Of a stretch of 64,000 nt of DNA, positions 1 through 8,855 are shown piece after piece (position 1 is the first letter of the stretch; the number at the start of each line of letters is the position of its first letter). Source of the DNA: an uncultured Treponema sp. (GTDB taxonomy: Bacteria > Spirochaetota > Spirochaetia > Treponematales > Treponemataceae); assembly GCF_934725225.1 (NCBI RefSeq), contig NZ_CAKVAM010000006.1, forward strand, positions 1-64,000, read 5' to 3'. The notes under the pieces are model-generated. The model was not told where the DNA came from and searched no databases. It saw only the letters and a list, made by a program, of their open reading frames with translations. Made by a program: the position numbers and the translations under genes.

Positions 1-70
1 ACCCGCATAGCGGGTGGTTATCTGTGAAAATATTCCGCTTCGCTTCATATTTTCACCGGCTCACGAGCCG
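1..70. repeat. Three consecutive perfect hairpins
   Basis: Three inverted repeats follow one another almost without spacing: ACCCG/CGGGT at 1-5 and 11-15, a 10-base stem GTGAAAATAT/ATATTTTCAC at 24-33 and 47-56, and CGGCTC/GAGCCG at 57-62 and 65-70. No reading frame explains them. They could be the end of an intergenic repeat element or a structured 3' UTR whose gene lies before the window. Confidence 0.5.
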
Positions 71-83
71 TAATAATATAAAA

Positions 84-117
84 GAGATTGCTTTCAAAAG
101 CAGTCTCTTTTTTTTAA
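84..117 (+). terminator. Intrinsic terminator upstream of the EamA gene
   Basis: AGAGATTGCTTT and AAAGCAGTCTCT form a 12-base stem with one G-T pair and a very short loop, followed by a run of T at 109-116. It would end a plus-strand transcript entering from before the window. It sits directly against the start codon of the next gene, so some read-through may feed that gene. Confidence 0.6.
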
Positions 118-539
118 TGAAAATTATGTGGTTAATTTTTGCAATTTTATCTTCCGTATTTGCCGCGTTAACTTCAATTCTTGCAAAGATAGGAATTGAC
201 GGCGTAAACTCAAATCTTGCAACAGCAATAAGAACTGCGGTTGTTCTTGCGATGTCTTGGCTCATGGTGTTTGTAACTGGCGCGCAATCCGGCATTTCTG
301 AAATAAACAAAAGAAGCTGGATGTTTTTAATTTTTTCAGGGCTTGCAACGGGAGCTTCCTGGCTATGCTATTACAAGGCGCTTCAAATCGGGGAAGCTTC
401 AAAAGTTGTTCCAATCGACAAAATGAGTGTTGTGCTTACATTGATTCTTGCGTTTATTTTTCTGCATGAACAGTTCACGGCAAAGACACTGGCAGGCATG
501 ATTCTTTTGACCGCCGGAACAATTCTTATGATAAAATAA
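117..539 (+). CDS. Short EamA-family membrane transporter
   Basis: A 140-residue protein of about five hydrophobic segments that matches a single EamA (drug/metabolite transporter) domain. Typical members have two such domains in about 300 residues, and short single-domain forms presumably dimerise. The motif GEASKVVPIDKMS near residue 100 and the final helix AGMILLTAGTILMIK are typical. ATG at 117 is chosen because an upstream in-frame ATG at 24 would translate through hairpins and the terminator; ATG at 126 is also possible. The substrate cannot be read from the sequence. The gene converges on the RlmM-like gene with a 14-base gap. Confidence 0.7.
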   Translation: MKIMWLIFAILSSVFAALTSILAKIGIDGVNSNLATAIRTAVVLAMSWLMVFVTGAQSGISEINKRSWMFLIFSGLATGASWLCYYKALQIGEASKVVPIDKMSVVLTLILAFIFLHEQFTAKTLAGMILLTAGTILMIK

Positions 540-553
540 TTTTCAAAATTTTT

Positions 554-1537
554 TCAGTCTTTCTGGCAGTGTATAAAAGTCAGCTCGTGCTTGTTGTAAT
601 TCAAATGCACAACTTTGCTGTCAGGAATTTCTTCAAACTTTGAAATCAGATTCCAGTCGGCTTTTCCTTGCATTTTTATTGTGCAAATCATTTTTTTAGT
701 TTTTCCGCTTTCAAGCCACATTTTTATCCATTCAAGAAGACGCTCAGGATAGCAAATCACATCGCTGAAAACCCAGTCGAATTCTCCAAGTGATTCAGGC
801 TTCAATGTAAAAGCGTCATGCGCCAAAAATTCCACAAGCGGATTTTTCATTAACGACGGAACAAGCTCGCTTCTGTCAACTGCAAAAACTTTTGCGCCTA
901 AATTCACAAGAACATAAGTCCAGCCGCCGGGACACGCTCCAGCTTCAAAACACCTTGAAGAAGCAGAAGGAAGCCCGCAGCCAAAAATGCTGTCTGCAAC
1001 AGAAAGGCTTTCCTGAATTTTTAAATACGCGCGGCTCGGAGGATTTTCGTGATCTTCTATAAATGAAATTTTTCCGGCAGGAAGCGGACTGGAAGTTTTT
1101 GCGGAAGCAATCATCATGTTTTTATCAAGCAAGCAAAAAAGTCCGATTTCTGATGCAGGAAGTTTTACAGGAAAATTTTTCGGCTTGAAATTTATATACG
1201 GAAGTTTTTCTTGAATCAATGCGGCTCTTCTAAAACAAGTTGAACTGCAAGAAGCCCAGGAACGTTGAATTTTTTTCAGTTCGCTGGCGGCTTCTCCAAT
1301 TGAATCGAATTTCAAAATGAAAGGTTCAAGCATCGCGCTTCTGCAAAAGTAAGGAACTTTAAAAGTTCCGTCAGAATTTTTTACGTTGTAGTCAGGAATG
1401 TAAAGAAGTTCTCCGTAAGCAACAGCATTTTTCATAGAAACAGAAAAACGTTCTTTTAGCTCGTCTCTTAGAATTCCATCCATTTCTGGAAAAGGAAGAA
1501 ACGCCGCGCCTGAAATTTTTTCTATTGAAGTGCTCAT
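554..1537 (-). CDS. RlmM-like (FtsJ-type) rRNA 2'-O-methyltransferase
   Basis: 327 residues. The C-terminal half is an FtsJ/RrmJ fold: the SAM-binding loop EAGACPGGWTY is near residues 198-208, followed by AVDRSEL. The family's K-D-K-E catalytic tetrad can be read as K173, D259 (FSDV), K288 (TIKMQG) and E318 (KHELTF). The N-terminal half, with VPYFCRSAM, resembles the accessory region of RlmM, which methylates C2498 of 23S rRNA. The start ATG overlaps the stop of the PilZ gene by four bases (ATGA), so translation is coupled. The exact target nucleotide is inferred from the family only. Confidence 0.75.
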   Translation of the reverse strand: MSTSIEKISGAAFLPFPEMDGILRDELKERFSVSMKNAVAYGELLYIPDYNVKNSDGTFKVPYFCRSAMLEPFILKFDSIGEAASELKKIQRSWASCSSTCFRRAALIQEKLPYINFKPKNFPVKLPASEIGLFCLLDKNMMIASAKTSSPLPAGKISFIEDHENPPSRAYLKIQESLSVADSIFGCGLPSASSRCFEAGACPGGWTYVLVNLGAKVFAVDRSELVPSLMKNPLVEFLAHDAFTLKPESLGEFDWVFSDVICYPERLLEWIKMWLESGKTKKMICTIKMQGKADWNLISKFEEIPDSKVVHLNYNKHELTFIHCQKD

Positions 1538-1923
1538 TTTACAAATTCCGCTTCTGGGGAAATAATCATGTCAGCAAGATCAGGATTTTCCTCGGAACTT
1601 TCCTGAAGGCTGTTTATAAAAGAAGCCAATGCAGGAGAATCCGGAGAACGCAAAATTTTAAATCCAATTTCAGTTTCACTTTCGTCTTCTTTTTTCCATT
1701 TTGGAACACAGACAAATTCAAGCGGACGTGAAAAATCCTGCCGAGAAAAAGTTATAAAAACAGTATACTCATCTTCCGTATCTACAAAGACAGGATTTGG
1801 AAAATGCGCACTGAATCCAGACATACTTATATCTTCAAGGACTCCGGGCAAGGCGCAGATACGTTCGCAATCAATGCGCCCAATTTCATTAAAACGCTCT
1901 TCCCCTCTGAGCTCCTTTTTCAT
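1534..1923 (-). CDS. PilZ-domain protein, candidate c-di-GMP binder
   Basis: 129 residues. The N-terminal RGEERF and the later EDISMSGF match the two cyclic-di-GMP contact motifs of PilZ domains (RxxxR and [D/N]xSxxG). There is no second domain, so it would act as a stand-alone adaptor. It starts one base after the ilvB stop and overlaps the RlmM-like gene, forming the middle of a tight minus-strand operon; the functional link to branched-chain amino acid synthesis is not obvious. An HD-GYP protein near the right end of the window would degrade the same second messenger. Confidence 0.75.
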   Translation of the reverse strand: MKKELRGEERFNEIGRIDCERICALPGVLEDISMSGFSAHFPNPVFVDTEDEYTVFITFSRQDFSRPLEFVCVPKWKKEDESETEIGFKILRSPDSPALASFINSLQESSEENPDLADMIISPEAEFVK

Positions 1924-1924
1924 A

Positions 1925-3658
1925 TCAGTTCATATCCTCTTCGCTGAGTTTCATAATCATGTCGTAGATTGGTTTTCCGCCCGGAACCATAGGAAGAACC
2001 ATTTCGTCAATGTCAACTTCAGCATCGATTACAGCCGGTTTTTTTGCATCAAAAGCTTCCTTGAAAACTTTTTCAAATTCCTTTGCATTGCTCGCCTTGT
2101 AACCTTTAATTCCGTAAGCATCGGCAAGCTTGCACCAGTCAGGTCCAAAGTCAAGAGTTGTCTGGCTGAATCTTTTTCCGTAGAAAAGACGCTGCCACAT
2201 TCTTACATTTCCGAGCGCGTGATTGTTCACAACAATAATTACAATCGGAAGATTATAATGCTGAATTGTCGCAAGTTCGTTGCAGTTCATGCGGAATGAG
2301 CCATCGCCTGCAATATGAACAACGCAGTTATTTTTGTCCGCAAACTGAACTCCCATCGCAGCACCAGTTCCAAATCCCATTGTTCCAAGTCCGCCGGAAG
2401 TTATAAAAGTTCTAGGCTTTGTAAATGGATAAAACTGAGCAGTCCACATCTGATGCTGCCCAACTTCAGTTGTTATAAATGTATTTTCGCCTGCAATCTT
2501 GTTTATACATTCGCAGATAAATTTTGGATTTATAGAATGCTCTGGCTTTTTGTCGTAACATTCAGGATATTCTTTTTTCCACGCCTGAATTTGCTCAATC
2601 CATTTCTTGCGTTCTTTTTTTTCAACGGAAGGAATAAGGCGGTTAAGAATCTGCTTTAAATCTCCAACAAGAGATGTGTAAGCCGGAATATTTTTATTAA
2701 TTTCCGCAGGGTCAATGTCAATGTGGACAACTTTTGCATTCTGCGCAAATTTAGAAGAATCCAAAATAACACGGTCGCTGAATCTTGAGCCAAGTGAAAT
2801 CAAAAGGTCGCATTCTGTAACGCCCATATTGCTTGCTTTTGTTCCGTGCATTCCAATCATCCAAGTACATAGCGGATGATTTGCCGGGAACGATGAACGT
2901 GCCATGAGACTTTCACTTACAGGAATGTTCGCTTTTTCCGCAAGTTCCAGAAGTTCTTTTTCCGCGCCGCTTATTCCAATTCCGCCGCCAGCATAAATAA
3001 AAGGACGCTCCGAATTATTTATAAGCTCTGCAACTTTTTTTATGTTCTCTTCTGAAGGAATATTTATTTCAGCAATTCTTTTTAAATTTGAATGATTTTC
3101 TATAAGAATGTCGTTTCTTTCGTTTTCTTTTGAAAGCGGCTCAAATTCAACTTCCGCAGCAGTAACGTCTTTTAAAATATCAATCAGAACAGGACCGGGA
3201 CGGCCAGTCTTTGCGATGAAAAATGCTTCACGGATAGTTTTTGCCAAATCCTTTACATCGCGAACCATGAAATTCTGCTTTGTAATCGGCATAGTTACGC
3301 CTGTAATGTCGATTTCCTGAAACGTGTCTTTTCCCAAAAGATTGTTTGGAACGTTGCAAGTTATTGCGACAATCGGGCTTGAATCCATGTACGCAGTTGC
3401 GATTCCTGTAACAAGATTTGTAGCACCCGGACCGCTTGTTGCCATGCACACTCCGACTCTTCCTGTTGCGCGCGCATACCCATCCGCGGCATGGGCAGCA
3501 CCTTGTTCATGCGCAGTCAATATGTGATTTATTCTGCCTGAATTTTTATAAAGAGCGTCATAAATGTTAAGAATATTTCCGCCCGGATAACCAAAAACAG
3601 TATCAACTCCCTGCTCTATAAGGCATTCTATAACAACTTGTGAACCTGTAATTTTCAT
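1925..3658 (-). CDS. ilvB: Acetolactate synthase, large (catalytic) subunit
   Basis: 577 residues, normal for the family. Makes 2-acetolactate or acetohydroxybutyrate from pyruvate in valine, leucine and isoleucine synthesis. The N-terminal GYPGGNIL and the catalytic glutamate in AHEQGAAHAADGYAR (E51), the central FAD-binding domain, and the C-terminal thiamine-diphosphate motif GDGSFRMN are visible. No small regulatory subunit gene (ilvN) and no ilvC lie next to it, so these must be elsewhere. It follows ilvD on the same strand, separated by a palindromic repeat and a remnant of an ilvD 3' end. Confidence 0.93.
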   Translation of the reverse strand: MKITGSQVVIECLIEQGVDTVFGYPGGNILNIYDALYKNSGRINHILTAHEQGAAHAADGYARATGRVGVCMATSGPGATNLVTGIATAYMDSSPIVAITCNVPNNLLGKDTFQEIDITGVTMPITKQNFMVRDVKDLAKTIREAFFIAKTGRPGPVLIDILKDVTAAEVEFEPLSKENERNDILIENHSNLKRIAEINIPSEENIKKVAELINNSERPFIYAGGGIGISGAEKELLELAEKANIPVSESLMARSSFPANHPLCTWMIGMHGTKASNMGVTECDLLISLGSRFSDRVILDSSKFAQNAKVVHIDIDPAEINKNIPAYTSLVGDLKQILNRLIPSVEKKERKKWIEQIQAWKKEYPECYDKKPEHSINPKFICECINKIAGENTFITTEVGQHQMWTAQFYPFTKPRTFITSGGLGTMGFGTGAAMGVQFADKNNCVVHIAGDGSFRMNCNELATIQHYNLPIVIIVVNNHALGNVRMWQRLFYGKRFSQTTLDFGPDWCKLADAYGIKGYKASNAKEFEKVFKEAFDAKKPAVIDAEVDIDEMVLPMVPGGKPIYDMIMKLSEEDMN

Positions 3659-3685
3659 TTTTCAATATTCCTTTCTATTTTTTAT

Positions 3686-3709
3686 TTACTGAAGAATTGC
3701 ACCTTTGTC
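3686..3709 (-). pseudogene. Duplicated 3' end of ilvD (last seven codons plus stop)
   Basis: Read on the minus strand this encodes DKGAILQ followed by TAA. The intact ilvD ends in DKGAILQ followed by TAG at 3769-3792. The two 24-base stretches differ at six positions, and all six are synonymous third codon positions. The copy is therefore a homologue that diverged under protein selection, not a fresh duplication. It lies beyond the palindromic repeat and just before ilvB. It is best read as the tail of a replaced ilvD allele. Confidence 0.7.
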
Positions 3710-3712
3710 CGG

Positions 3713-3757
3713 CCGCAGCCTGCGGCTGCTTACCGAGTTTGCCATTCGGCAAACTCG
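3713..3757. repeat. Palindromic intergenic repeat, copy 1
   Basis: A short GC-rich palindrome (CCGCAGCCTGCGG, 3713-3725) is followed by a perfect 10-base stem CGAGTTTGCC/GGCAAACTCG with the 4-base loop ATTC (3734-3757). A near-identical stem-loop with loop TTTC occurs at 25710-25733. It may be a REP-like element and may also stabilise or end the ilvD message. Confidence 0.6.
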
Positions 3758-3768
3758 CAGAACATTGG

Positions 3769-5460
3769 CTACTGTAGAATCGCTCCCTTATCGGCACTGG
3801 AAACAAGTTTAGCATAGCGTGCCAGGTAGCCGGTTTTTACTTTCGGCTCCGGGGCAATCCACTTTGCCTTGCGTGCGGCAAGCTCCTCGTCGCTTACTTC
3901 AAGATGGATTTTGTAGTTGTTTATGTCCAAAGTGATTTTGTCGCCTTCCTGAACAAGCGCAATCGGACCGCCGACAGCCGCTTCAGGCGAACAGTGTCCA
4001 AGAGAAGCGCCACGTGTAGCACCGCTGAATCGCCCATCGGTGATAAGCGCAACTTGCTTGTCCAAGCCCTGACCTGCAAGAGCCGCTGTAACCGCAAGCA
4101 TCTCACGCATTCCAGGACCGCCTTTTGGACCTTCATAGCGGATTACAACAACATCGCCCGGCTTAATCTGGGATTTCTGGACAGCTTCCATTGCCTCGCT
4201 TTCATCGTTGAACACGCGCGCAGGTCCAGTGTGGTGCATAAGTTCTTTTGCGCAGGCTGAACGTTTTACAACTGTTCCGTTCGGGGCAAGATTTCCAAAC
4301 AAAATTGCAATTCCGCCGTTGTCGCTGAACGGATTTTCAATCGGGCGAAGAATTTCAGGATTGCGGTTTTTAACGCCGGCAATATTTTCTGCGATTGTTT
4401 TTCCTGTGGCGGTAATCAAAGATGTATTTATAAGGTTCTTTTTTGCAAGTTCAGCCAAAACCGCCTGCACACCGCCCGCATCATCCAGCTCGCACATAAA
4501 AGTGTGCCCTGCAGGAGCCAAGTGGCAAAGATTTGGAGTCCGCTCAGAAATTTTATTAACCTCGTGCAAGTCAATGTCAATTCCAGCCTCGTGCGCAATA
4601 GCCGGAACGTGCAGCATTGTGTTGGAAGAGCAGCCGAGCGCCATGTCCGCAGTCAACGCATTGCGGAAATTTTCAGCCGTCATCATCTGTCGCGCGGTAA
4701 TTCCTTTTTTATACAAATTCATAACAGCCATACCAGCGTGCTTTGCAAGCGCGATTCGTTCACCTGTTACGGCAGGAATTGTTCCGTTTCCAGGAAGTCC
4801 AAGCCCCAAAACTTCAGTAAGGCAGTTCATTGAGTTCGCGGTGAACATTCCAGAGCAAGCTCCGCAGCCCGGACAAGCGCGGTGCTCCATTTCCTTAAGC
4901 TGTTCCTCGGTGATTTTTCCAACAGCAAGACCGCCAACCGCCTCAAACATATCAGTAAGCGAAAGATTCTTGCCCGAATAAGGATTCGACTTGTCATTTC
5001 CAGGAAGATGTCCCGGCATCATCGGACCGCCAGAAACAAAAACGGTCGGCAAATCAAGGCGCGCGGCAGCCATCAGCATTCCCGGAACAATCTTGTCGCA
5101 GTTAGGAATCATAACAAGAGCGTCAAACTGGTGAGCCTTCGCAACACATTCAACACTGTCGGCAATAAGCTCGCGTGTTACAAGCGAATATTTCATTCCC
5201 TCGTGGCCCATCGCGATTCCATCACAAACGCCAATCGCAGGAAATTCAATCGGAGTTCCGCCAGCCATTCTAACGCCAGCCTTAACAGCCTCCGCAATCC
5301 GGTCAAGCTCAATGTGCCCCGGAATAAGTTCATTTTTTGCGCAGATAACACCAACCAGCGGCTGATCCAATTCCTCATCAGTATAACCAGAAGCATAAAA
5401 AAGAGAGCGGTGCGGCGCGCGGGCAACACCCTTACAAGCATTATCACTTTTTTTTGTCAT
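3769..5460 (-). CDS. ilvD: Dihydroxy-acid dehydratase
   Basis: 563 residues, the usual length. Dehydrates 2,3-dihydroxy-isovalerate and -methylvalerate to the keto acids of valine and isoleucine, using an iron-sulfur cluster. Cluster cysteines are seen in NCDKIVPG and [16 protein letters not shown]; the C-terminal [10 protein letters not shown] and GHCSPEA motifs are typical. ATG at 5460 is preceded by a GAGG ribosome binding site. By eye its codons are more GC-rich than those of ilvB and tsaD, which together with the diverged tail copy downstream hints at replacement by a transferred allele. Confidence 0.93.
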   Translation of the reverse strand: MTKKSDNACKGVARAPHRSLFYASGYTDEELDQPLVGVICAKNELIPGHIELDRIAEAVKAGVRMAGGTPIEFPAIGVCDGIAMGHEGMKYSLVTRELIADSVECVAKAHQFDALVMIPNCDKIVPGMLMAAARLDLPTVFVSGGPMMPGHLPGNDKSNPYSGKNLSLTDMFEAVGGLAVGKITEEQLKEMEHRACPGCGACSGMFTANSMNCLTEVLGLGLPGNGTIPAVTGERIALAKHAGMAVMNLYKKGITARQMMTAENFRNALTADMALGCSSNTMLHVPAIAHEAGIDIDLHEVNKISERTPNLCHLAPAGHTFMCELDDAGGVQAVLAELAKKNLINTSLITATGKTIAENIAGVKNRNPEILRPIENPFSDNGGIAILFGNLAPNGTVVKRSACAKELMHHTGPARVFNDESEAMEAVQKSQIKPGDVVVIRYEGPKGGPGMREMLAVTAALAGQGLDKQVALITDGRFSGATRGASLGHCSPEAAVGGPIALVQEGDKITLDINNYKIHLEVSDEELAARKAKWIAPEPKVKTGYLARYAKLVSSADKGAILQ

Positions 5461-5565
5461 AGTTGAACCTCGATATAAAAACTTCCTCTAAAAATCAAAA
5501 GTTTTAAAATGTACTTTCCTATAAAAAGAGCTTCAAAAGCCAGACGATTTTTGAAACTATTTTCC

Positions 5566-5593
5566 ATTATACAAAAATATACGGATTTGTAAA
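5566..5593 (-). promoter_or_regulatory. Promoter of ilvD with a leader of about 100 bases
   Basis: On the minus strand: -35 TTTACA, 16-base spacer, -10 TATAAT (5566-5571). The leader down to the start codon at 5460 contains a loose hairpin (GTTTCAAAA pairing with TTTTGAAGC) but no leader peptide rich in branched-chain codons, so classical attenuation is not supported. Confidence 0.6.
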
Positions 5594-5638
5594 AGTCAGA
5601 GCATTCTTAAAAAGGCAAACTGAATTTCAGCGCAAAAA

Positions 5639-6676
5639 TTATCTTCGTCCAAAAGCCTCAAGATTTGCAAGTCCTCTTTTAAACTGCGGAATTCTTGCGC
5701 AAGCTGTTGTGTTCAGCGGACTTGTTTCGCCTCGCTTAAGAAAATGATACGCAACACCGGCAATCATCGCGCCATTGTCTCCGCATAATTTTAAAGGAGG
5801 AAAAATGCAGTTTATTTCTTTATGTTCAGCAAGCATTGCTCTAAGCCGTGAATTGGCAGCAACTCCGCCGCCAGCAACAACAGTTTTCAGCCCGGTATCT
5901 TCCACCGCCCTAAGCAATCTTGAAACCAAAGTTCTGCAAGCAGTTTCCTGAAAAGACGCCGCGATATTTTCAACTGATTTTTCAAAGCCTGAATTTAAAA
6001 ACATATCAGCCTGATGAATTACAGCAGTTTTCAATCCGCTGAAAGAAACGTCATAACGATGATCGCCTTTGTCAAGTTTTGGAAGAGGGAAACTGAACGC
6101 ATCTGGATTTCCGCTCTTAGCAAGCTTGTCAATTATAACTCCTCCCGGATAACCCAAGTCGTAATATTTTGCAACCTTGTCAAACGCTTCGCCAACGCTG
6201 TCATCAATTGTAGTTCCTAAAATTTCCAAATCGTCAAAGCCGTTCACTTTTGAAATAATGCTGTGTCCGCCGGAAACCAAAAGTCCAATGTACGGATAAG
6301 GAATATCATTTTCAAGATGAGCGGCATACATGTGGCCAAGCATGTGGTTAACAGCGATAAAAGGTTTGCCCGAAGCCCATGCCAAAGTTTTTCCAAAAGT
6401 AAGCCCGACCAAAAGCGCGCCCATAAGTCCCGGACGATTTGTAGCAGCAATAGCATCAACTTCATCAAGTGTCAAATGCGATTCCTCAAGGCTTTGTCGC
6501 ACAACCGGAAGAATCCATTCAGCGTGCTTGCGGCTTGCAATTTCTGGAACAACGCCTTTGTAAATCTGATGAAACGGAATTTGAGTTGCAACAACATTGC
6601 TTAAAATTTTTCTGCCGTCTTCAACAATCGCGCAGGCAGTTTCATCACAAGAAGATTCTATTCCAAGAACTTTCAT
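5639..6676 (-). CDS. tsaD: tRNA N6-adenosine threonylcarbamoyltransferase subunit TsaD
   Basis: 345 residues from the ATG at 6676, which has a TTGGAG ribosome binding site; an upstream ATG at 6697 lacks support. With TsaB and TsaE it transfers threonylcarbamoyl to A37 of ANN-decoding tRNAs. Visible are the ASKHA-fold start MKVLGIESSCDET, the metal-binding NHMLGHMYAAH, and the ATP-binding GVAANSRLR and CGDNGAMIA regions. It lies 27 bases downstream of the deacetylase gene on the same strand. Confidence 0.95.
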   Translation of the reverse strand: MKVLGIESSCDETACAIVEDGRKILSNVVATQIPFHQIYKGVVPEIASRKHAEWILPVVRQSLEESHLTLDEVDAIAATNRPGLMGALLVGLTFGKTLAWASGKPFIAVNHMLGHMYAAHLENDIPYPYIGLLVSGGHSIISKVNGFDDLEILGTTIDDSVGEAFDKVAKYYDLGYPGGVIIDKLAKSGNPDAFSFPLPKLDKGDHRYDVSFSGLKTAVIHQADMFLNSGFEKSVENIAASFQETACRTLVSRLLRAVEDTGLKTVVAGGGVAANSRLRAMLAEHKEINCIFPPLKLCGDNGAMIAGVAYHFLKRGETSPLNTTACARIPQFKRGLANLEAFGRR

Positions 6677-6703
6677 ATATACTCCAATACATTCCAAGTA
6701 AAA

Positions 6704-7873
6704 TTATTTTTGAATCTGCGACGGAAAAGCAAACTTGTATCCTTTTTGTTTTAAATACGGATACATATCGTTCAAAAGCTGCGGAAGAATCTTTGCAGAT
6801 TTATCAACGTGGCCAATCATTATAACTTTTCCATTTTTATTTGCAATTCCAAGTCCGCGGTAAATTTGAGCAAGCATTTCATCTTTGGAAATTATATCAT
6901 CAATAAAAACATCACGCTCAAGAATTTTCATGTCGCGTTCCAATGCGGCTTGAGGAGCTTTTGTCTGCGCGGAAGTTCTGGAATCCACAAAGAAAATTCC
7001 GTTGTCAAGAACCGCATCAAGAACCGCTCCAATTTTCATAACATCGCAAGTTATAAGGGAACCTTCATGGTTATTAAGCCCTTTTATCGGACCGATTTCC
7101 GCAATATTTTCTGAAACCTGCCTGTAAACTTCGCTCAAAGACATATCTGGCAAAATCGCGCCCTCTCCGGGATTAAGCTTTAAATTCTGGGCCTGCATTG
7201 GCTGATGAAGCATAAGTTCCTGTCCAGAATTTCTTACAATGACCGCACAATCTTTTGAATGTGCAAGTTTTGGAAGAACCGCAATCGCAATCGGAAAAGG
7301 AAGGCTCGTGTAAAGCTTTAAATTGTAAGTGTCGTATCCGCCGTCATCAATTATAAAAACAAGAGTCGCTCCGTTTTTTGCAGGCGGAATCGAATATTTT
7401 TCAACTTTTATTTCTTCAGTTTTTTTCGCAGGCGGATTTACAGAAGCAATTTTCGGCTCTTCTTTTTTCACTTCCGGCTTGGAAACTGGCTGAGGCTTTT
7501 TTTCTTCAGATTTTTTTTCAACTGGAATTTTTTTTATTTCAGGCTGAATCTCAACTGGCTTTTGAACAGCTTCTTTTTTTTCAGACTGAACTTTTTTCGG
7601 CTGATTTTTGCTTTCTGAAATTTTATTTTTTTCAGCAGGCTTGTTTTTTTGTTCCTGACGCAAAACTAGCTGCTCAACATTTGCAACTTTTGGCTGCTTC
7701 TCTTTTTTTGGAGACGAAAAAACAAAAGCCATGGAAAGAAAAACTGCGCACAAAAAAACAATCGACGCGGACAAAAGCATAACACTTTTGTTGTCAAGAA
7801 TTATCTTTGGCTTCTTTTTGCGAGGAGTTCTTTTTTTTGCAGTTCTTTTACGACTTTGTTTTTTTGCAGACAT
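6704..7873 (-). CDS. Divergent polysaccharide deacetylase, membrane-anchored
   Basis: 389 residues. A basic N-terminus (KKQSRKRTAKKR) and one transmembrane segment (about residues 30-52) are followed by a Lys/Pro/Glu-rich stretch to about residue 160, resembling the periplasm-spanning linker of TonB-like proteins. The C-terminal 210 residues match the divergent polysaccharide deacetylase family (YibQ/DUF610): LVFIIDDGGYD, PIAIAVLP, ELMLHQPMQ, GLNNHEGS and VDSRTSA. The substrate is unknown; a cell-wall role is likely. It is co-directional with parB, separated by 28 bases. Confidence 0.8.
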   Translation of the reverse strand: MSAKKQSRKRTAKKRTPRKKKPKIILDNKSVMLLSASIVFLCAVFLSMAFVFSSPKKEKQPKVANVEQLVLRQEQKNKPAEKNKISESKNQPKKVQSEKKEAVQKPVEIQPEIKKIPVEKKSEEKKPQPVSKPEVKKEEPKIASVNPPAKKTEEIKVEKYSIPPAKNGATLVFIIDDGGYDTYNLKLYTSLPFPIAIAVLPKLAHSKDCAVIVRNSGQELMLHQPMQAQNLKLNPGEGAILPDMSLSEVYRQVSENIAEIGPIKGLNNHEGSLITCDVMKIGAVLDAVLDNGIFFVDSRTSAQTKAPQAALERDMKILERDVFIDDIISKDEMLAQIYRGLGIANKNGKVIMIGHVDKSAKILPQLLNDMYPYLKQKGYKFAFPSQIQK

Positions 7874-7901
7874 TTTTTATCAAGAAATAATTTTTGCAAA
7901 A

Positions 7902-8855
7902 CTACAAGTTTGCGTCCGGTACAATCAAGTTAAAAATGCGGTCCAAATCTTCAGAAGAAAAATAATTTATAGAAATTGTTCCCTTGCTGAATCCGCCTTT
8001 CAACTGAACTTTTGTTCCAAGCCGCTCAATCAGTTTTTGTTCAAGTGCCGCAAGATTCGGATCTTTTTTTTGCTCTGGTTTAAAATCAGTTTTTGCAGCC
8101 GAAGAAATTCCGCCTTTCATTTCCTTGGCAATATTTTCAGACTGCCTTACGGAAAGTCCCTGCCCGATTATTTTTCCAAAAAGAATCCGCTTGTCAGAAT
8201 CATTTTCCAAGCTCAAAATAGCACGCGCGTGTCCAGAAGAAATTGAATCTGTAACAAGCGCTTTTTGAATATCCTCTGGAAGCTTTAAAAGCCGAAGGCA
8301 GTTCGCAACAGTCGATCTGTTTTTTCCAACACGCTCCGCAACCTGATCTTGCGTCAAATTTCCAAGCTCCATCAAATCATAATAAGCCTGGGCTTCTTCC
8401 AGCGCATTCAAATCTGTACGCTGAATATTTTCTATAAGTGCAACTTCAAGTTTCCTTTGCTCTGAATATTTTCTAAGCTGAACAGGAATTTTTGTAAGCC
8501 CTGCGGCTTTTGCTGCGCGAGTACGGCGTTCACCAGCAATGATAAAAAATGTTCCGTCGTTTGCATCTTCTATTATTACAGGCGAAAGAATTCCTTCCTT
8601 GCGCACTGACTCTGTAAGTTCCGCAAGTTTTTCATCATCAAAGTAAGTTCGCGGCTGACGAGGATTCGGTTTTAAAAGAGCCGGATCAACCCAAAGCGTT
8701 CCGTTTTCGTCGGAAGAAATTCCAGCTGGAAGATTTAAATTTACAGGAGACGCATTTTCCTTAAGCTGAACACCATTCTCAGAAATTTCCTCGGACAAAT
8801 CAGCTTCCTGCATCAAGGCTCCAAGGCCTTTTCCTAATCCCTGATGTTTAGCCAC
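7902..8855 (-). CDS. parB: Chromosome partitioning protein ParB
   Basis: 317 residues. The N-terminal box LGKGLGALM is the usual ParA-stimulating start. The ParB/Srx CTP-binding domain has PNPRQPR and GERRTRAAK. The helix-turn-helix is LTQDQVAERVGKNRSTVAN, and a C-terminal dimerisation region follows. It spreads from parS and acts with ParA in origin segregation. It overlaps parA by 8 bases. No consensus parS palindrome was noticed in the window. Confidence 0.93.
   Translation of the reverse strand: MAKHQGLGKGLGALMQEADLSEEISENGVQLKENASPVNLNLPAGISSDENGTLWVDPALLKPNPRQPRTYFDDEKLAELTESVRKEGILSPVIIEDANDGTFFIIAGERRTRAAKAAGLTKIPVQLRKYSEQRKLEVALIENIQRTDLNALEEAQAYYDLMELGNLTQDQVAERVGKNRSTVANCLRLLKLPEDIQKALVTDSISSGHARAILSLENDSDKRILFGKIIGQGLSVRQSENIAKEMKGGISSAAKTDFKPEQKKDPNLAALEQKLIERLGTKVQLKGGFSKGTISINYFSSEDLDRIFNLIVPDANL

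Noticed and set aside
24..116. N-terminal extension of the EamA protein from ATG 24
   Set aside because: It would be translated through a hairpin series and an intrinsic terminator and is not hydrophobic like the rest of the protein.
3659..3768. Insertion sequence with target duplication between ilvB and ilvD
   Set aside because: The two repeated ends differ at six synonymous positions, unlike an exact target duplication, and no transposase is present.
4208..4981. Plus-strand open frame of 257 codons opposite ilvD
   Set aside because: Antisense shadow of a well-conserved gene; no ribosome binding site or recognisable domain.
5461..5565. Amino-acid attenuator in the ilvD leader
   Set aside because: No leader peptide with Leu/Ile/Val codons and no terminator hairpin with a T run.
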